Positions 27,964-37,085 of a stretch of DNA of 64,000 nucleotides are shown in pieces (the first letter of the stretch is position 1; each line of letters opens with the position of its first letter). The stretch covers positions 1,736,001-1,800,000 of the forward strand of contig NZ_CP096205.1 of NCBI RefSeq assembly GCF_023195775.1, in the 5' to 3' direction. The DNA is from Flavobacterium azooxidireducens (GTDB taxonomy: Bacteria; Bacteroidota; Bacteroidia; Flavobacteriales; Flavobacteriaceae). A model generated the notes under the pieces. That model was given only the letters and a program-made list of their open reading frames with translations, was not told where the DNA came from and ran no database searches. The position numbers and the translations under genes were made by a program.

Positions 27964-29841
27964 ATGAAAAAAATATATATATCGATTCTAAGTATTGTAA
28001 GTTTAAGCCTTACACCACTTAGTGCACAGAATAAAGACACGCAAAAAGCCGATAAGCTTTTCAAGCGATTAGAATACGTTGATGCGGCACAAGAATACTT
28101 AAAGCTAACCGAAAAAGGTAAAGCTGACGGATATGTTTACAAACAATTGGCCGACAGCTATTTTAACACCTTTAACGCCTCCGAAGCCACCACCTGGTAT
28201 GCCAGAGCTGTTGAAACACCACAAGATGCTGAAACATACCACCGCTATGCCCAAATGCTAAAAGCACAAGGCAAGTATGAAGAAGCCAACAAACAAATGC
28301 AAACCTTTGCCTCAAAAGCACCAAACGATCAAAGAGCAAAGGATTTTAAAGCCAACCCAAATTATCTTCCAAGCTTGTTAGACAAACAAAAGAAGTTTGA
28401 CATTAAGCCATTGGATATCAACAGTGATAAATCAGATTTTGGAGCGGTATTGCACCAAAACAACCTTTACTTTACCAGTGCCAGAAACGGAGCCAGAAAA
28501 ACCTACGGTTGGAACGAAGAACCATTTTTGGATATTTACAAAGCTACTTATAACGTAGATGGAACCATCACTAATGCAGAAACGGTAACAGATTTGAATT
28601 CGAAATGGCACGACGGACCATCTTCACTTAGTGCAGACGGAAACACGATTTACTTTTCAAGCGAAAGCTTTAAAGAAAAAGGTGGTTTTGAAAAAGACAA
28701 ATCCATCAATGCTAAATTAGGACAAGTAAACTTGTATAAAGCTACGATGGCCAACGGAAAATGGTCAAACATCACGCAATTACCATTTAACAGCAATACC
28801 TATTCAACCGGAAACCCTGCTTTGAGTAAAGACGGAAAAACGTTGTACTTTGCTTCAAACAGACCAGGTAGTATCGGCGGAACAGATATTTGGAAAGTAG
28901 CTGTTAATGCAGATGGCTCTTATGGTGAGCCAGAGAACTTAGGTTCAAAAGTAAATACAGAAGGCGAAGAGAACTTCCCATTTGTAACTGAAGACAACAA
29001 AACGCTTTATTTTGCTTCAAACGGCAGACAAGGTTTTGGCGGATTAGATGTCTTTGCGTATGATATGACCAAAGGCGAATCAACCAACTTAGGCAAACCG
29101 GTAAATAGTGAGAAAGACGACTTTGCATTTTCATTAAATGCAGAGAAAAACATCGGATTTTTATCCACTAACCGCTCTGGTGTAGACAATATTTACCTAG
29201 CCACTCCGGTTTGTGGGGTAGAAGTAATTACACTTGTTAGCGATGCTAAAACAGGTAAAGCACTAGCCAATGCCAAAGTAGCCATTGTAGATGAAAAGAA
29301 AAACGTGATTGCAACAGAAACCACAGGAGCCAATGGCGAGGTGGCGTATTATGTAGAATGTAACAAAACCTATACGATTCAAGCCACCAAAGACGGTTAT
29401 GAGAGCAACACCTTCCCTGTAGCAGCTAGCAAAGGCGAATCAAGAAAAGTGGAAGCTTCGTTGAACCCAATTGAAGATATTGTAACGGATAAAGAAGTAG
29501 TATTAAAATCAATTTTCTTTGAGTTCAATAAGAGTAACATCACCCAAGAAGGAGCTTTTGAGTTAGACAAGCTGGTTCAAGTATTGCAAAACAACAAGAA
29601 CATGGTTATCTTAGTTAAAGCCCACACAGATAATAGAGGAAGCGACAGTTACAACTTGAGATTATCAGATGCAAGAGCAAAATCAACCGTTCAATACATC
29701 TTGTCAAAAGGCATCTCGAAAGATCAAATCTCAGGCAAAGGAATGGGCGAATCAGAACCAAAAGTAGACTGTAAAGAGGCTTGCACCGAAGAACAACACG
29801 CAGAGAATAGACGAAGCGAATTCTTGATTGTGAAGAAGTAA
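27964..29841 (+). CDS. PorE-like TPR / beta-propeller / OmpA-family protein
   Basis: 625 aa with the domain order of T9SS PorE. Signal peptide (about 1-21), TPR region (about 25-130), WD40-like PD40 propeller (about 150-410: NTIYFSSESF, TLYFASNRPGSIGGTDIW, TLYFASNGRQGFGGLDVF), carboxypeptidase-regulatory-like domain (about 420-500), and an OmpA peptidoglycan-binding domain (FFEFNKSNITQ, then HTDNRGSDSYNLRLSDARA). No lipobox is visible. It starts 20 nt after the PorP/SprF gene, so they form an operon. It probably tethers the secretion/adhesin complex to peptidoglycan. Confidence 0.9.
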   Translation: MKKIYISILSIVSLSLTPLSAQNKDTQKADKLFKRLEYVDAAQEYLKLTEKGKADGYVYKQLADSYFNTFNASEATTWYARAVETPQDAETYHRYAQMLKAQGKYEEANKQMQTFASKAPNDQRAKDFKANPNYLPSLLDKQKKFDIKPLDINSDKSDFGAVLHQNNLYFTSARNGARKTYGWNEEPFLDIYKATYNVDGTITNAETVTDLNSKWHDGPSSLSADGNTIYFSSESFKEKGGFEKDKSINAKLGQVNLYKATMANGKWSNITQLPFNSNTYSTGNPALSKDGKTLYFASNRPGSIGGTDIWKVAVNADGSYGEPENLGSKVNTEGEENFPFVTEDNKTLYFASNGRQGFGGLDVFAYDMTKGESTNLGKPVNSEKDDFAFSLNAEKNIGFLSTNRSGVDNIYLATPVCGVEVITLVSDAKTGKALANAKVAIVDEKKNVIATETTGANGEVAYYVECNKTYTIQATKDGYESNTFPVAASKGESRKVEASLNPIEDIVTDKEVVLKSIFFEFNKSNITQEGAFELDKLVQVLQNNKNMVILVKAHTDNRGSDSYNLRLSDARAKSTVQYILSKGISKDQISGKGMGESEPKVDCKEACTEEQHAENRRSEFLIVKK

Positions 29842-29868
29842 GATTGTTTAACTTAATAGATTATAAAA

Positions 29869-29896
29869 CCCCGAATTTTCATTTGAAGATTCGGGG
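29869..29896. terminator. Bidirectional terminator between the PorE-like gene and queD
   Basis: CCCCGAAT and ATTCGGGG form an 8-bp stem. On the minus strand it is followed by TTTTATAA, better for queD than for the plus-strand gene. Confidence 0.75.
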
Positions 29897-29917
29897 TATA
29901 TATAGGGAAAAATCATT

Positions 29918-30370
29918 TTAATCATTGTCAGAAGCATACCATTCTGCAAATGATGTTTCCGTTTCTTGTAATCTTAAGGAATGTAGTTCAATTGAATTAG
30001 GAAGTCTATTCTTAATCTTTTCAGAAAAATCAACGACCATATTTTCGCTTGTTGGTTGATAATCAACTAAAATAACATGATGACCACGTTTTTTCAGTTC
30101 ATCGGCCAATTCAATATGGGGTGTGTTTTGATTAAAAACAGTGGCATGATCAAACAAATCAACAATTTCTTCTTTTACAATTTTTTTCAAATCACCAAAA
30201 TCGATAACCATTCCAAATTTCACATTTGAATTGTCTGCAATTGGAATTCCGATAACCGTTACCGAAAGTTTATAGCTATGTCCATGCACATTTTTGCATT
30301 TACCATCATAGCCATACAAAGCATGTCCGGTTTCAAAACTAAATTGTTTGGTTATTCTAATTTTTGCCAT
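29918..30370 (-). CDS. queD: 6-carboxytetrahydropterin synthase (QueD)
   Basis: 150 aa. Zinc ligands and catalytic residues of the PTPS/QueD family: FETGHALYGYDGKCKNVHGHSYKLSV (catalytic Cys in KCKN, His in HGHSY), then VDLFDHATVFN and TSENMVVDF. It turns dihydroneopterin triphosphate into 6-carboxytetrahydropterin for queuosine. A family cousin, 6-pyruvoyl-tetrahydropterin synthase, cannot be fully excluded. A -7 box is at 30389-30396. Confidence 0.9.
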   Translation of the reverse strand: MAKIRITKQFSFETGHALYGYDGKCKNVHGHSYKLSVTVIGIPIADNSNVKFGMVIDFGDLKKIVKEEIVDLFDHATVFNQNTPHIELADELKKRGHHVILVDYQPTSENMVVDFSEKIKNRLPNSIELHSLRLQETETSFAEWYASDND

Positions 30371-30388
30371 TTCACTTATATTTCGTTA

Positions 30389-30396
30389 CAAAGATA
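30389..30396 (-). promoter_or_regulatory. -7 promoter box (TATCTTTG) for queD
   Basis: TAnnTTTG on the minus strand, 19 nt upstream of the queD ATG and just inside the gap to the small membrane-protein gene. Confidence 0.5.
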
Positions 30397-30403
30397 GGAA
30401 ATG

Positions 30404-30580
30404 CTATGGGTTATTTTCTCTTTTTTTAGCCGCATAATACATCCAATAGGCAATTGCAACCAGAGCGATAAATGGAACAAAAGAACCTATGATTAATCCA
30501 ATTTGATAGGAATCATCAGGTGCATTTTTAAGTTTGTCTTCTAAATTAGCAGCTTGAACCAGAAAAAGTAGACTTTTCAT
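30404..30580 (-). CDS. Small single-pass membrane protein
   Basis: 58 aa: starts MKSLLFLVQAANLEDKLK; one transmembrane helix (IGLIIGSFVPFIALVAIAYW, about 27-46); short basic tail (AAKKRENNP). Positive charges after the helix place the C-terminus inside. It lies upstream of queD but the queD promoter falls in between. No family recognised. Its clean frame and composition favour a real gene. Confidence 0.55.
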   Translation of the reverse strand: MKSLLFLVQAANLEDKLKNAPDDSYQIGLIIGSFVPFIALVAIAYWMYYAAKKRENNP

Positions 30581-30686
30581 TGCTATTTGAAATATTTAAT
30601 TTAAGAAACAAAATTATGAATTTAAAGGACATAAAAGACTTTAAAAAATTAAAAAAGGAAATGGTATGATTTAAAATAAATTTAAT

Positions 30687-30694
30687 TAAATTTG
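30687..30694 (+). promoter_or_regulatory. -7 promoter box (TAAATTTG) for tRNA-Ala
   Basis: TAnnTTTG ending 10 nt upstream of the tRNA 5' end. Confidence 0.55.
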
Positions 30695-30704
30695 CCTCCG
30701 CCTT

Positions 30705-30778
30705 GGGGATGTAGCTCAGTTGGCTAGAGCGTTTGGCTGGCAGCCAAAAGGTCGTGGGTTCGAGCCCCATCTTCTCCA
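30705..30778 (+). tRNA. tRNA-Ala(GGC)
   Basis: The 74-nt sequence folds as a cloverleaf: D-arm AGCTCAGTTGGCTAGAGC, anticodon stem TTTGG/CCAAA with loop CTGGCAG (anticodon GGC), and T-loop TTCGAGC. The acceptor carries G3:U70, the alanine identity element, and discriminator A73. Position 6:67 is a U-U mismatch. CCA is not encoded. Its last 13 nt are the attachment site of the integrated element. Confidence 0.93.
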
Positions 30779-30779
30779 C
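30766..30779 (+). other. attL (within tRNA-Ala)
   Basis: CCCATCTTCTCCAC, the tRNA 3' end and next base; identical to 38611-38624. Integration keeps the tRNA intact. Confidence 0.9.
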
Positions 30780-30784
30780 TTATA

Positions 30785-30825
30785 AAAATCGTAATTATCA
30801 ATAAATTAGATAGTTACGATTTTTT
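30785..30825 (+). terminator. Terminator after tRNA-Ala, supplied by the element
   Basis: A 13-bp stem (one G-U) AATCGTAATTATC/GATAGTTACGATT with a 9-nt loop and TTTTTT. It lies inside the element and replaces the original tRNA terminator now found at 38625-38660. Confidence 0.85.
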
Positions 30826-30837
30826 GTTTATTCAAAT

Positions 30838-30858
30838 TGTACGATTAATGTACGGTAA
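30838..30858 (+). promoter_or_regulatory. Paired TGTACGRT sites at the left end of the element
   Basis: TGTACGATTA (30838) and TGTACGGTAA (30849), 11 bp apart. The same pair recurs at the right end (38452, 38463). Likely integrase/excisionase arm sites. Confidence 0.6.
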
Positions 30859-31001
30859 GCGATTTTTAAGTGTGTTTTTATGCTTTTTTGGGTTTGAAAA
30901 AAGATTGTTTTTTTCGCTTCATTTTGTGCATTTGTTACATTAATTTAAAATCCCTCTTGCGTGCGTAATGCTTTGATTTTGATTTCGTATTGATTAATCA
31001 A

Positions 31002-31589
31002 TTACATCATAGCCAATCTTTCAAATGTATCAGGTGGATAACTGTCTGCAATATTGATTCGTGTTTGAAGTCTTACATACCGTTTTGTTGGTTTGCCTTT
31101 GTAATGAGTTTTAAAGTATGGTTTATATCGTTCACCATAAACCTCATCAGGAATAAATGAAGCATCCAGTACCTTTAGTAATTCTCTGTTCTTTTTGCTC
31201 TCAATTTGTCTTTCATACATTAAATTTCTAAATGCTGTACGGTGTAAAAAATAACCGCTTTCAAAATACAATTTACGACAAATTTTGCCGGTACTGGGAC
31301 AAAGAAAATAATATACTTCGCCTTTGCCTAAATTTGATGGCTTTGCTATTATATTTACTTTATAACGAATGCTTTCATCATTCGTTTTATAATCTAAAAT
31401 AATAAATTTTTGTGCATCAGTAAAAGTAACTTCAATACCTATACTCGAAGTCCGAACTCCGTTTCTACTCCAATTAATAGAACCGCTTTTGTTACCATAA
31501 CAAGTAAAGTAATTCCATTTTTTTAAATTTGAAATACTTATTACTTTACAGTCTTCTACTGTTTTTGGATAATTGCCATAACGTCCCAT
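31002..31589 (-). CDS. Hypothetical protein with degenerate zinc-ribbon-like motif
   Basis: 195 aa, last gene of the element's minus-strand array. No signal peptide or membrane segment. The middle has YYFLCPSTGKICRKLYF (about 97-113), resembling the CPxxGxxCRxLY segment seen in uncharacterised mobile-element proteins, and the C-terminus is basic/aromatic (YKPYFKTHYKGKPTKRYVRL). That suggests nucleic-acid binding (inference). A tail position opposite the integrase is where accessory cargo often sits. Confidence 0.6.
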   Translation of the reverse strand: MGRYGNYPKTVEDCKVISISNLKKWNYFTCYGNKSGSINWSRNGVRTSSIGIEVTFTDAQKFIILDYKTNDESIRYKVNIIAKPSNLGKGEVYYFLCPSTGKICRKLYFESGYFLHRTAFRNLMYERQIESKKNRELLKVLDASFIPDEVYGERYKPYFKTHYKGKPTKRYVRLQTRINIADSYPPDTFERLAMM

Positions 31590-31678
31590 AAAGAATAACC
31601 TAAATTATTAAGGAATAAATATACAAAAAAAACGTTCTATTTTGATTTTCGACTGTTATTTTATTGAGGTTCTTTAAA

Positions 31679-32137
31679 TTAACCTTTACCAAAATCAATT
31701 GCTTCAAGCCAAGCAATAAATTCTATTACTTGCTTTTTTGTGAGAGTAGTGTAACCATTTCCTTTTGATGGTTTTTCCCTTAAAAACAATCTATTACCAT
31801 TGTCATACAAACTTAAACCATAGTTTTCTCTTGTCCAGTCCATATTAACTTTGTTTTCCATTTCTATCAAAGCATTCTGCAAATCTTTTACAAACGACTT
31901 TAAATCATCATCATTTAAAAAGCTTATCGATTTATCAACTGAAATGTGCTTATACTTTGCATTCCGGAAACTACAAAAAACGAGATAAGTAGTGTCGTTA
32001 TTGTCTAAATTTATGGTTTGAACATATTCAGAAGTTACAGTCCCAATTTTAGAATTTGAAATTATTACAAATTTTTTTTGAGCTAAAACGGAGGTTGAGA
32101 ATAGTAAAAAAAACAAATAAGGGAGTAATTTTTCCAT
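31679..32137 (-). CDS. Exported hypothetical protein in the integrative element
   Basis: 152 aa from ATG at 32137, which begins a signal peptide (MEKLLPYLFFLLFSTSVLAQ) with likely cleavage near the Ala-Gln. The longer in-frame start is not used because it would bury the signal. The mature part has ISNSKIGTVTSEYVQTINLD, a middle acidic/helical part and ends WLEAIDFGKG. No known motif. An exported protein among replication genes is unusual and may be cargo affecting the host surface. Confidence 0.6.
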   Translation of the reverse strand: MEKLLPYLFFLLFSTSVLAQKKFVIISNSKIGTVTSEYVQTINLDNNDTTYLVFCSFRNAKYKHISVDKSISFLNDDDLKSFVKDLQNALIEMENKVNMDWTRENYGLSLYDNGNRLFLREKPSKGNGYTTLTKKQVIEFIAWLEAIDFGKG

Positions 32138-32204
32138 ATTTTTAAAGTTTAAATTTATCAAATGTAAGTATTTCAAATTAACAGTTTTACGGAAAACCGC
32201 ATTT

Positions 32205-33305
32205 TCAAAAATTATTTTCAAAATAATAATCTGCCAAATCAAAACCGTTTTCAAAGTCCGTTTGTTCTATCAAATCACTAACAGCGATTTTAAAGCCAAA
32301 GGCGTTTAATTCGGTGGCTTTATCTAACCAATTTTTATACTCTCCTTTATCAGGGAACGCAATAACATTTCGTTTTTTTATTGGTTCTAATAGTTCAAAT
32401 TTGAAGTTGCCTTTGCTTCCCGAAGCTAACCAAATAAACTCCGGTAAAAAGATACTCATTACAATTGCGGTTTTTTCACTTTCAACTATTGCAATTGTCT
32501 TTTGGTAGTCTTCATTTATACGATGCAATCCAAACAAACTTTGTCTTAGGGTAAAATTAGGGTCGTTAATGGCTTTATGTAACCAGTTGATATGATTGTA
32601 TGGTTCTTTTGTTCTTTTGCCTGTATATCTGTCGTATAACATTATTTTAGCACCCTGTATTTGTTCTTTGTTATTGATTTGCCAAAATACCGTTGCATTA
32701 TTCCAAAAGTGATTTGTACCAGTAATGAAATAATTTTGCTTAGCATTAAAAACCTCATCTTTTGAAAATTTGGTTATAAGAAATTCCGTTAAATTGTCAA
32801 TTTGTGGATTGTCAAAATACATCTTATCCAATAACTCCAAACTGTGAAAACTTGGCTCTTTATTACACGTGCGTTCAGATAGCGAGATATTATTTATCAC
32901 TTCATTCAAAATGACAGCCGAACCGGTATTGAAATACTTACTTTCACTACTCAAATAATTGATAATTGATGTTTTTAAAAACCATTCAGTTATCCAACAA
33001 TTATTTTTTGACTGCTCCAGTATTTGTGATTTTGGAACAATTGAAATAATGCCGTTTACATCGGTTAATTTATACGCTTTATCACTTATGCTTTTTAACG
33101 TTATAAAATCAATTAAAAAAGCTCTTTTGCCCTTTGGTGGTGCTTTATGATAATTACAGTTTTGCTCCCTGTCGCATCTGCCAAAATCAGTAGTTAAGTA
33201 GTTGCCCGTTTCTGTATCAATGTATAAAACAAAAGTCTTTTTGTTACAGTTAGGGCAAACATACTTTTTACTACTCTTATCTAATGAATATTTAAAAGCT
33301 TCCAT
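32205..33305 (-). CDS. DUF6371-like protein: zinc finger plus Toprim-like domain
   Basis: 366 aa. The N-terminus has a zinc-finger layout like that of primases (YVCPNCNKKTFVLYIDT, then FGRCDREQNCNYH, about 14-52). Toward the C-terminus IAIVESEKTAIVMSIF and NVIAFPDKGEYKNW match the E and DxD-type motifs of Toprim folds. It looks like a primase-related protein acting with the P4-type helicase encoded just upstream; the ATG overlaps that gene's stop by 1 nt. DUF6371 assignment is from memory of this motif set. Confidence 0.75.
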   Translation of the reverse strand: MEAFKYSLDKSSKKYVCPNCNKKTFVLYIDTETGNYLTTDFGRCDREQNCNYHKAPPKGKRAFLIDFITLKSISDKAYKLTDVNGIISIVPKSQILEQSKNNCWITEWFLKTSIINYLSSESKYFNTGSAVILNEVINNISLSERTCNKEPSFHSLELLDKMYFDNPQIDNLTEFLITKFSKDEVFNAKQNYFITGTNHFWNNATVFWQINNKEQIQGAKIMLYDRYTGKRTKEPYNHINWLHKAINDPNFTLRQSLFGLHRINEDYQKTIAIVESEKTAIVMSIFLPEFIWLASGSKGNFKFELLEPIKKRNVIAFPDKGEYKNWLDKATELNAFGFKIAVSDLIEQTDFENGFDLADYYFENNF

Positions 33306-35191
33306 TAAATAACATTGTCTTTGTCGGTTGTAATGTATGCCACGTTTCCGATACTGATGCGATTTACCAATATTTTAAAATGGTGTAAACGCTTCATAAA
33401 GTTCGACTTGCTAACTGGTCTGTAACCGTCTTCAATACAAAAACTTTTATACTGATTGTACAATGTACTTATTGCGGTGTAATCCGTTGAAGTTTTATAT
33501 TCATACTCATCAATAAACATTTTTACACTATCGCTTTGCCGTTCATAATTGGTTCGTGCGTTTTCTATTGCTTCACATTTACTGAAATTCTTTTGCTCCA
33601 GTAATCTGTCAAGTCCTCGCAAAATCCAATTAAAAACGCCTGATAATTCGTTATTAATTATCTTTTGTGGTAACTGCTTGTCCTGTTTGTCTTCCGGTAT
33701 GGTTACATCAAAACCAATAATTAAAAACCGTCTGAAGTATGCGTTTGTATGTTCTACATCTTTTGGTAACTCATTACAGTTAAATATAAGCTTTGCATAC
33801 TCATTTAAAATAAATGGCTCTCCATAGGGCAAACGTGCTTCTATTGGTTCGCCTGATGCCATTTGTTTGAAAATATCGGTTTCCAGTTTGCCGTTAATCT
33901 CACTTGCATAGTTTACAAGCTTGTTTGCAATTTTTGCCCTGAAATAACCTGTATCATTCGTTAAACTTTGTAGAGAATAGTTACTTATATTTTCAGTTCC
34001 TAAAAGTGCGTTAAGTATCTCAAAAAATACACTTTTGCCATTTGCTCCAGTACCGTATAAGATTAACATTTTTTCAAGTTTTAAAACACTCGGTTTTATG
34101 AATATGTAACCGCAATATTCTGCAAAAACTTTTTGTTTGTCCTTATCGGGCAAAACCTCATCTAAGTACTTTTGAAATAGTGGTGCGGTTGCTTCCGGTT
34201 CATACTCAAACGGAAGTTGATGCGTTATAAAATCTTTACTTTCAAATGGTCTTAAACCTCGCTTTGTTGGTGTAATCTCAAAAGTTCCATTCTGTAAATT
34301 GATTAAAACATTGTTCTTTTTGGTTTTTGGTGTAGGCAAATAAGCGTCTGCCATAAACTGTTTGAATAACTCATCTTTGAACGTATGAATTTTACATTTG
34401 AATTTTTCTACTCCCATTTTTAAAGCTACGTTTCCCAAAAAAGATTGAAAACACTCTTTATCTATTTCGCTCCAGTAACTTCCGTTATACAAATAGATAA
34501 AACCATTCTTTTTACATAAACCCCATTGATTTGCAACCGCAATTTTTAAAAGTTGTTCAATACAAAGTATTAAATAATGGTTTTTACCTACTCGGTAACT
34601 TTCCAGTTTTTTAGTGAGTTCTTTGTACTGCTCCCATTCTTTTTTGTTTTCTTTATTTAAACTGCCGTCTTCATTATAAACAAATGGAATTAAGGTTTCA
34701 ATTTCAGATTTTACCTTTTCAATATCAGGAAAAGCCAGTATTTTAAAATCTATTTGCCCGATGCTTTTAATAAGTTCCTGTAAAATTTCATCAGTAGTAT
34801 TCTGAATTGGTTCAATACTATTAGTATGCTGTATAATATCATTTGTGATTAAAGATTTAAGGTTGTTTTTACTCAAAATTTCTGTTTTATTATCAATACA
34901 TTTTTTTAATTCGCTTTCGCTTTCGCAATTCTCAATTTGAATAATTAACTCATCAGGAATGTTTAACCGTAATGGTTTTTTACATTCTTTTAAAAGTTCT
35001 TTAATGTAGGCATCAAACCATTTAGTACTTTTCTCTAAATTCTGCCTTTGACTTGCATCTGAAAACCAATTATAAAATTTACTGATGTTTTCGTTTGTGG
35101 TTGCATCCGGTAAAATTTCGTTTGCTCCATTTCTTACTGCCGTTTGCTTATCATAAAAAGATAATGCGTATTTGCTTCGATTTGCTTCCAT
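33305..35191 (-). CDS. Phage/plasmid primase-helicase, P4/D5 family (SF3)
   Basis: 628 aa. The C-terminal half carries the SF3 helicase core: Walker A GTGANGKSVFFEILNALLG (about 377-395), motif B region KLVNYASEINGKLETDIFKQ, and sensor region LIFNCNELPKDVEHTNAYFRR. D5-N region precedes it (about 230-350), and a winged-helix-like tail ends the protein. P4 alpha-type proteins replicate the excised element from its own origin. The archaeal-eukaryotic primase catalytic motif is not evident, so primer synthesis may rest with the DUF6371 partner. Confidence 0.9.
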   Translation of the reverse strand: MEANRSKYALSFYDKQTAVRNGANEILPDATTNENISKFYNWFSDASQRQNLEKSTKWFDAYIKELLKECKKPLRLNIPDELIIQIENCESESELKKCIDNKTEILSKNNLKSLITNDIIQHTNSIEPIQNTTDEILQELIKSIGQIDFKILAFPDIEKVKSEIETLIPFVYNEDGSLNKENKKEWEQYKELTKKLESYRVGKNHYLILCIEQLLKIAVANQWGLCKKNGFIYLYNGSYWSEIDKECFQSFLGNVALKMGVEKFKCKIHTFKDELFKQFMADAYLPTPKTKKNNVLINLQNGTFEITPTKRGLRPFESKDFITHQLPFEYEPEATAPLFQKYLDEVLPDKDKQKVFAEYCGYIFIKPSVLKLEKMLILYGTGANGKSVFFEILNALLGTENISNYSLQSLTNDTGYFRAKIANKLVNYASEINGKLETDIFKQMASGEPIEARLPYGEPFILNEYAKLIFNCNELPKDVEHTNAYFRRFLIIGFDVTIPEDKQDKQLPQKIINNELSGVFNWILRGLDRLLEQKNFSKCEAIENARTNYERQSDSVKMFIDEYEYKTSTDYTAISTLYNQYKSFCIEDGYRPVSKSNFMKRLHHFKILVNRISIGNVAYITTDKDNVI

Positions 35192-35194
35192 AGT

Positions 35195-35500
35195 CTAAAA
35201 CAATTTAGTTTGGTTAGACTTTGGCATTTTATCTTGGTTTGTAGTTAAATAATAGGCTCTAAAACCAGTTAGTTTGCAATGCCTTTTTTCAACTTCATAA
35301 AGTAAACCTTGCTTTTCTAAATCCCTTTTGTAACGGCAGATAGATTTTTGAGGTACTCCGGTGGCTTCCGCTACCATTGAAGCGGTGGCGGTGTTATTCT
35401 TTAAATACTCAAATATGGTTTTTAATTGAGTTTGAAATAGCTTATTTTTGCCCTGTTCATTTACTTTAAAATCAAGGCTTTGTGTATTTGTGGTACTCAT
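35195..35500 (-). CDS. Small winged-HTH protein
   Basis: 101 aa. A wHTH pattern spans FQTQLKTIFEYLKNNTATAS, VAEATGVPQKSICRYKRDLE and KQGLLYEVEKRHCKLTGFRA (about 22-81). Its stop is 3 nt before the primase start, so they are co-transcribed. Likely a regulator or replication accessory of the element. Confidence 0.7.
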   Translation of the reverse strand: MSTTNTQSLDFKVNEQGKNKLFQTQLKTIFEYLKNNTATASMVAEATGVPQKSICRYKRDLEKQGLLYEVEKRHCKLTGFRAYYLTTNQDKMPKSNQTKLF

Positions 35501-35505
35501 AGCCT

Positions 35506-35793
35506 TTATTTTTTAAGTGGTGTTAAACTTTCTAAAATTTCGCTTCGCTTGTAATAGTTTTTGTTGGCAAATTTGTAAACAATTATTTTGTTACTGTTTT
35601 GCCAATGCCATAAAGTCGATGCGTTGATTTGTAGTAATTCCAAAACTTGCTCCCTACTAAGTAGGTCTTCTTTTGCGTTTTGGTTTAATAGGTCTTTTTT
35701 AAAGTCATCTAATTGACTTTTAACGCCCTCTTTAATTAACTCGGTTAATGTTTCGGGACTTACATTTTGTAGTAAGATTGAATTTTGTTGCAC
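35506..35793 (-). CDS. MerR/excisionase-like small HTH protein
   Basis: About 95 aa from GTG at 35793. The frame opens at a TTG (35832), but the -7-like box at 35818-35825 lies over it, so a downstream start is likelier. The C-terminus matches AlpA/excisionase-type HTH: LLSREQVLELLQINASTLWHW (HTH), then NKIIVYKFANKNYYKRSEILE. Excisionase function or repression of the operon is inferred from family and position. Confidence 0.65.
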   Translation of the reverse strand: MQQNSILLQNVSPETLTELIKEGVKSQLDDFKKDLLNQNAKEDLLSREQVLELLQINASTLWHWQNSNKIIVYKFANKNYYKRSEILESLTPLKK

Positions 35794-35903
35794 TGTTTTA
35801 TTATTTTGAGTGAGCAACAAAAATATAGACAAATAAAATCTAAAACATTGATTTTCAATTGTTTAAACTTGTATACAAGCGAAAACAAGTTGTGCAATTT
35901 GCA

Positions 35904-37070
35904 TTAATTTGGTTTATACTTGGCTATCAAAGGATTAAGTTTTTTATAAACTGTTTGTGCGGTTTCATTATCTACTGTTTTAACATCGTTAATACTTTGG
36001 TATGTTCCAATATCACGATTAAAATATGTTTTTAATTCATTGTAAAATTGAAAAAACTCTTTTGTTCCATAAATCAATATTTGAACTTCAACTAATTTTA
36101 GTACTATTGCTTTTATACTTTTACCTTGTTCCGTTGGAAATAGATTTTTTAATTCCTGTATAAATTTTTCTTTGTTTTCAATATTATGAAAAAATTCGAG
36201 TAAAGTTTTTTTAAGTTTTTTAGGTTTACTAATCTCGTTTGGTTGAGGTATTATATTTTTAGGAATATCAATTAATGAAGTTTTTATTAACTGAAAATTG
36301 TTTTCTATTCTCTCAATAGCATCAATTAATAAAACATTATATTTTGAATGTATTTGGTTGTTAGTTACATTTTTTAGATGGTCTATTATATCTTGTTTAA
36401 ACTCTATTTTATCAATTTCATTTATTTTGTCAAAGATAAATCTATACCTAATTAAGTAATTTTCTAAATTAATTTTAAATTCTTTAAAGTCACTTTTAGA
36501 ATACGGTTTTAATACGGATTGTAGTGCAAATCTTTTTGTTTTGTTATAGTGATTAAAATAATATTCAGGTGTAAAGTCAGAATTTATTTCAGGGTAACTT
36601 TGTTTGATAAAGTTGTAAATATTTATACAATTTGAGACTATTTCAGGAATGGGTACAATTTTGTATTCATAATTTTTGACAAATGCTTCTTTTCCATAAA
36701 TAGTATTGAAAAATTGAAGTTTATCTACAAACAAATAAATAGCATGAAAATCTATATCTGTACTAAATAATTTGTCTTTACTCTCATCCGAATAAAAAAA
36801 ATGTTCTTTAAGTTTTTTATCAGGTAATACTTCAAAATCAATATTCCATAGTTCAACAATTTTAACGCAATTATCACAAATAATCTGTAACAAAGTTTCG
36901 TTTTCAATTTTTGTTTCTGTTAAGTATAATTTCATTGAAGTTGAATCAAGAAATTTTGTTTCAGCTTCACAAATTAAATAATTATACGTAATATTTGAAT
37001 TTTTTAAATCCTCCTTTAGAAGCTTTAAAATCTCTCTTAACTGTAAATCTATTATGTTTATTATCTTCAT
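35904..37070 (-). CDS. Hypothetical 388-aa protein of the integrative element
   Basis: 388 aa, Lys/Ile/Asn-rich, predicted mostly helical, without signal peptide or membrane segment. I see no catalytic motif. The C-terminal ~120 aa form a distinct unit (FFHNIENKEKFIQELKNLFP to TAQTVYKKLNPLIAKYKPN) resembling unannotated regions in Bacteroidota mobile elements. It sits between integrase and HTH genes with a triple 9-bp repeat just upstream (37086-37112). It could be regulatory, structural or defensive cargo. Confidence 0.6.
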   Translation of the reverse strand: MKIINIIDLQLREILKLLKEDLKNSNITYNYLICEAETKFLDSTSMKLYLTETKIENETLLQIICDNCVKIVELWNIDFEVLPDKKLKEHFFYSDESKDKLFSTDIDFHAIYLFVDKLQFFNTIYGKEAFVKNYEYKIVPIPEIVSNCINIYNFIKQSYPEINSDFTPEYYFNHYNKTKRFALQSVLKPYSKSDFKEFKINLENYLIRYRFIFDKINEIDKIEFKQDIIDHLKNVTNNQIHSKYNVLLIDAIERIENNFQLIKTSLIDIPKNIIPQPNEISKPKKLKKTLLEFFHNIENKEKFIQELKNLFPTEQGKSIKAIVLKLVEVQILIYGTKEFFQFYNELKTYFNRDIGTYQSINDVKTVDNETAQTVYKKLNPLIAKYKPN

Positions 37071-37085
37071 ATTACTTTAATATTC

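Noticed and set aside
35904..37070. RteC-like regulator
   Set aside because: Position is suggestive but I could not match the RteC motif pattern in the sequence.
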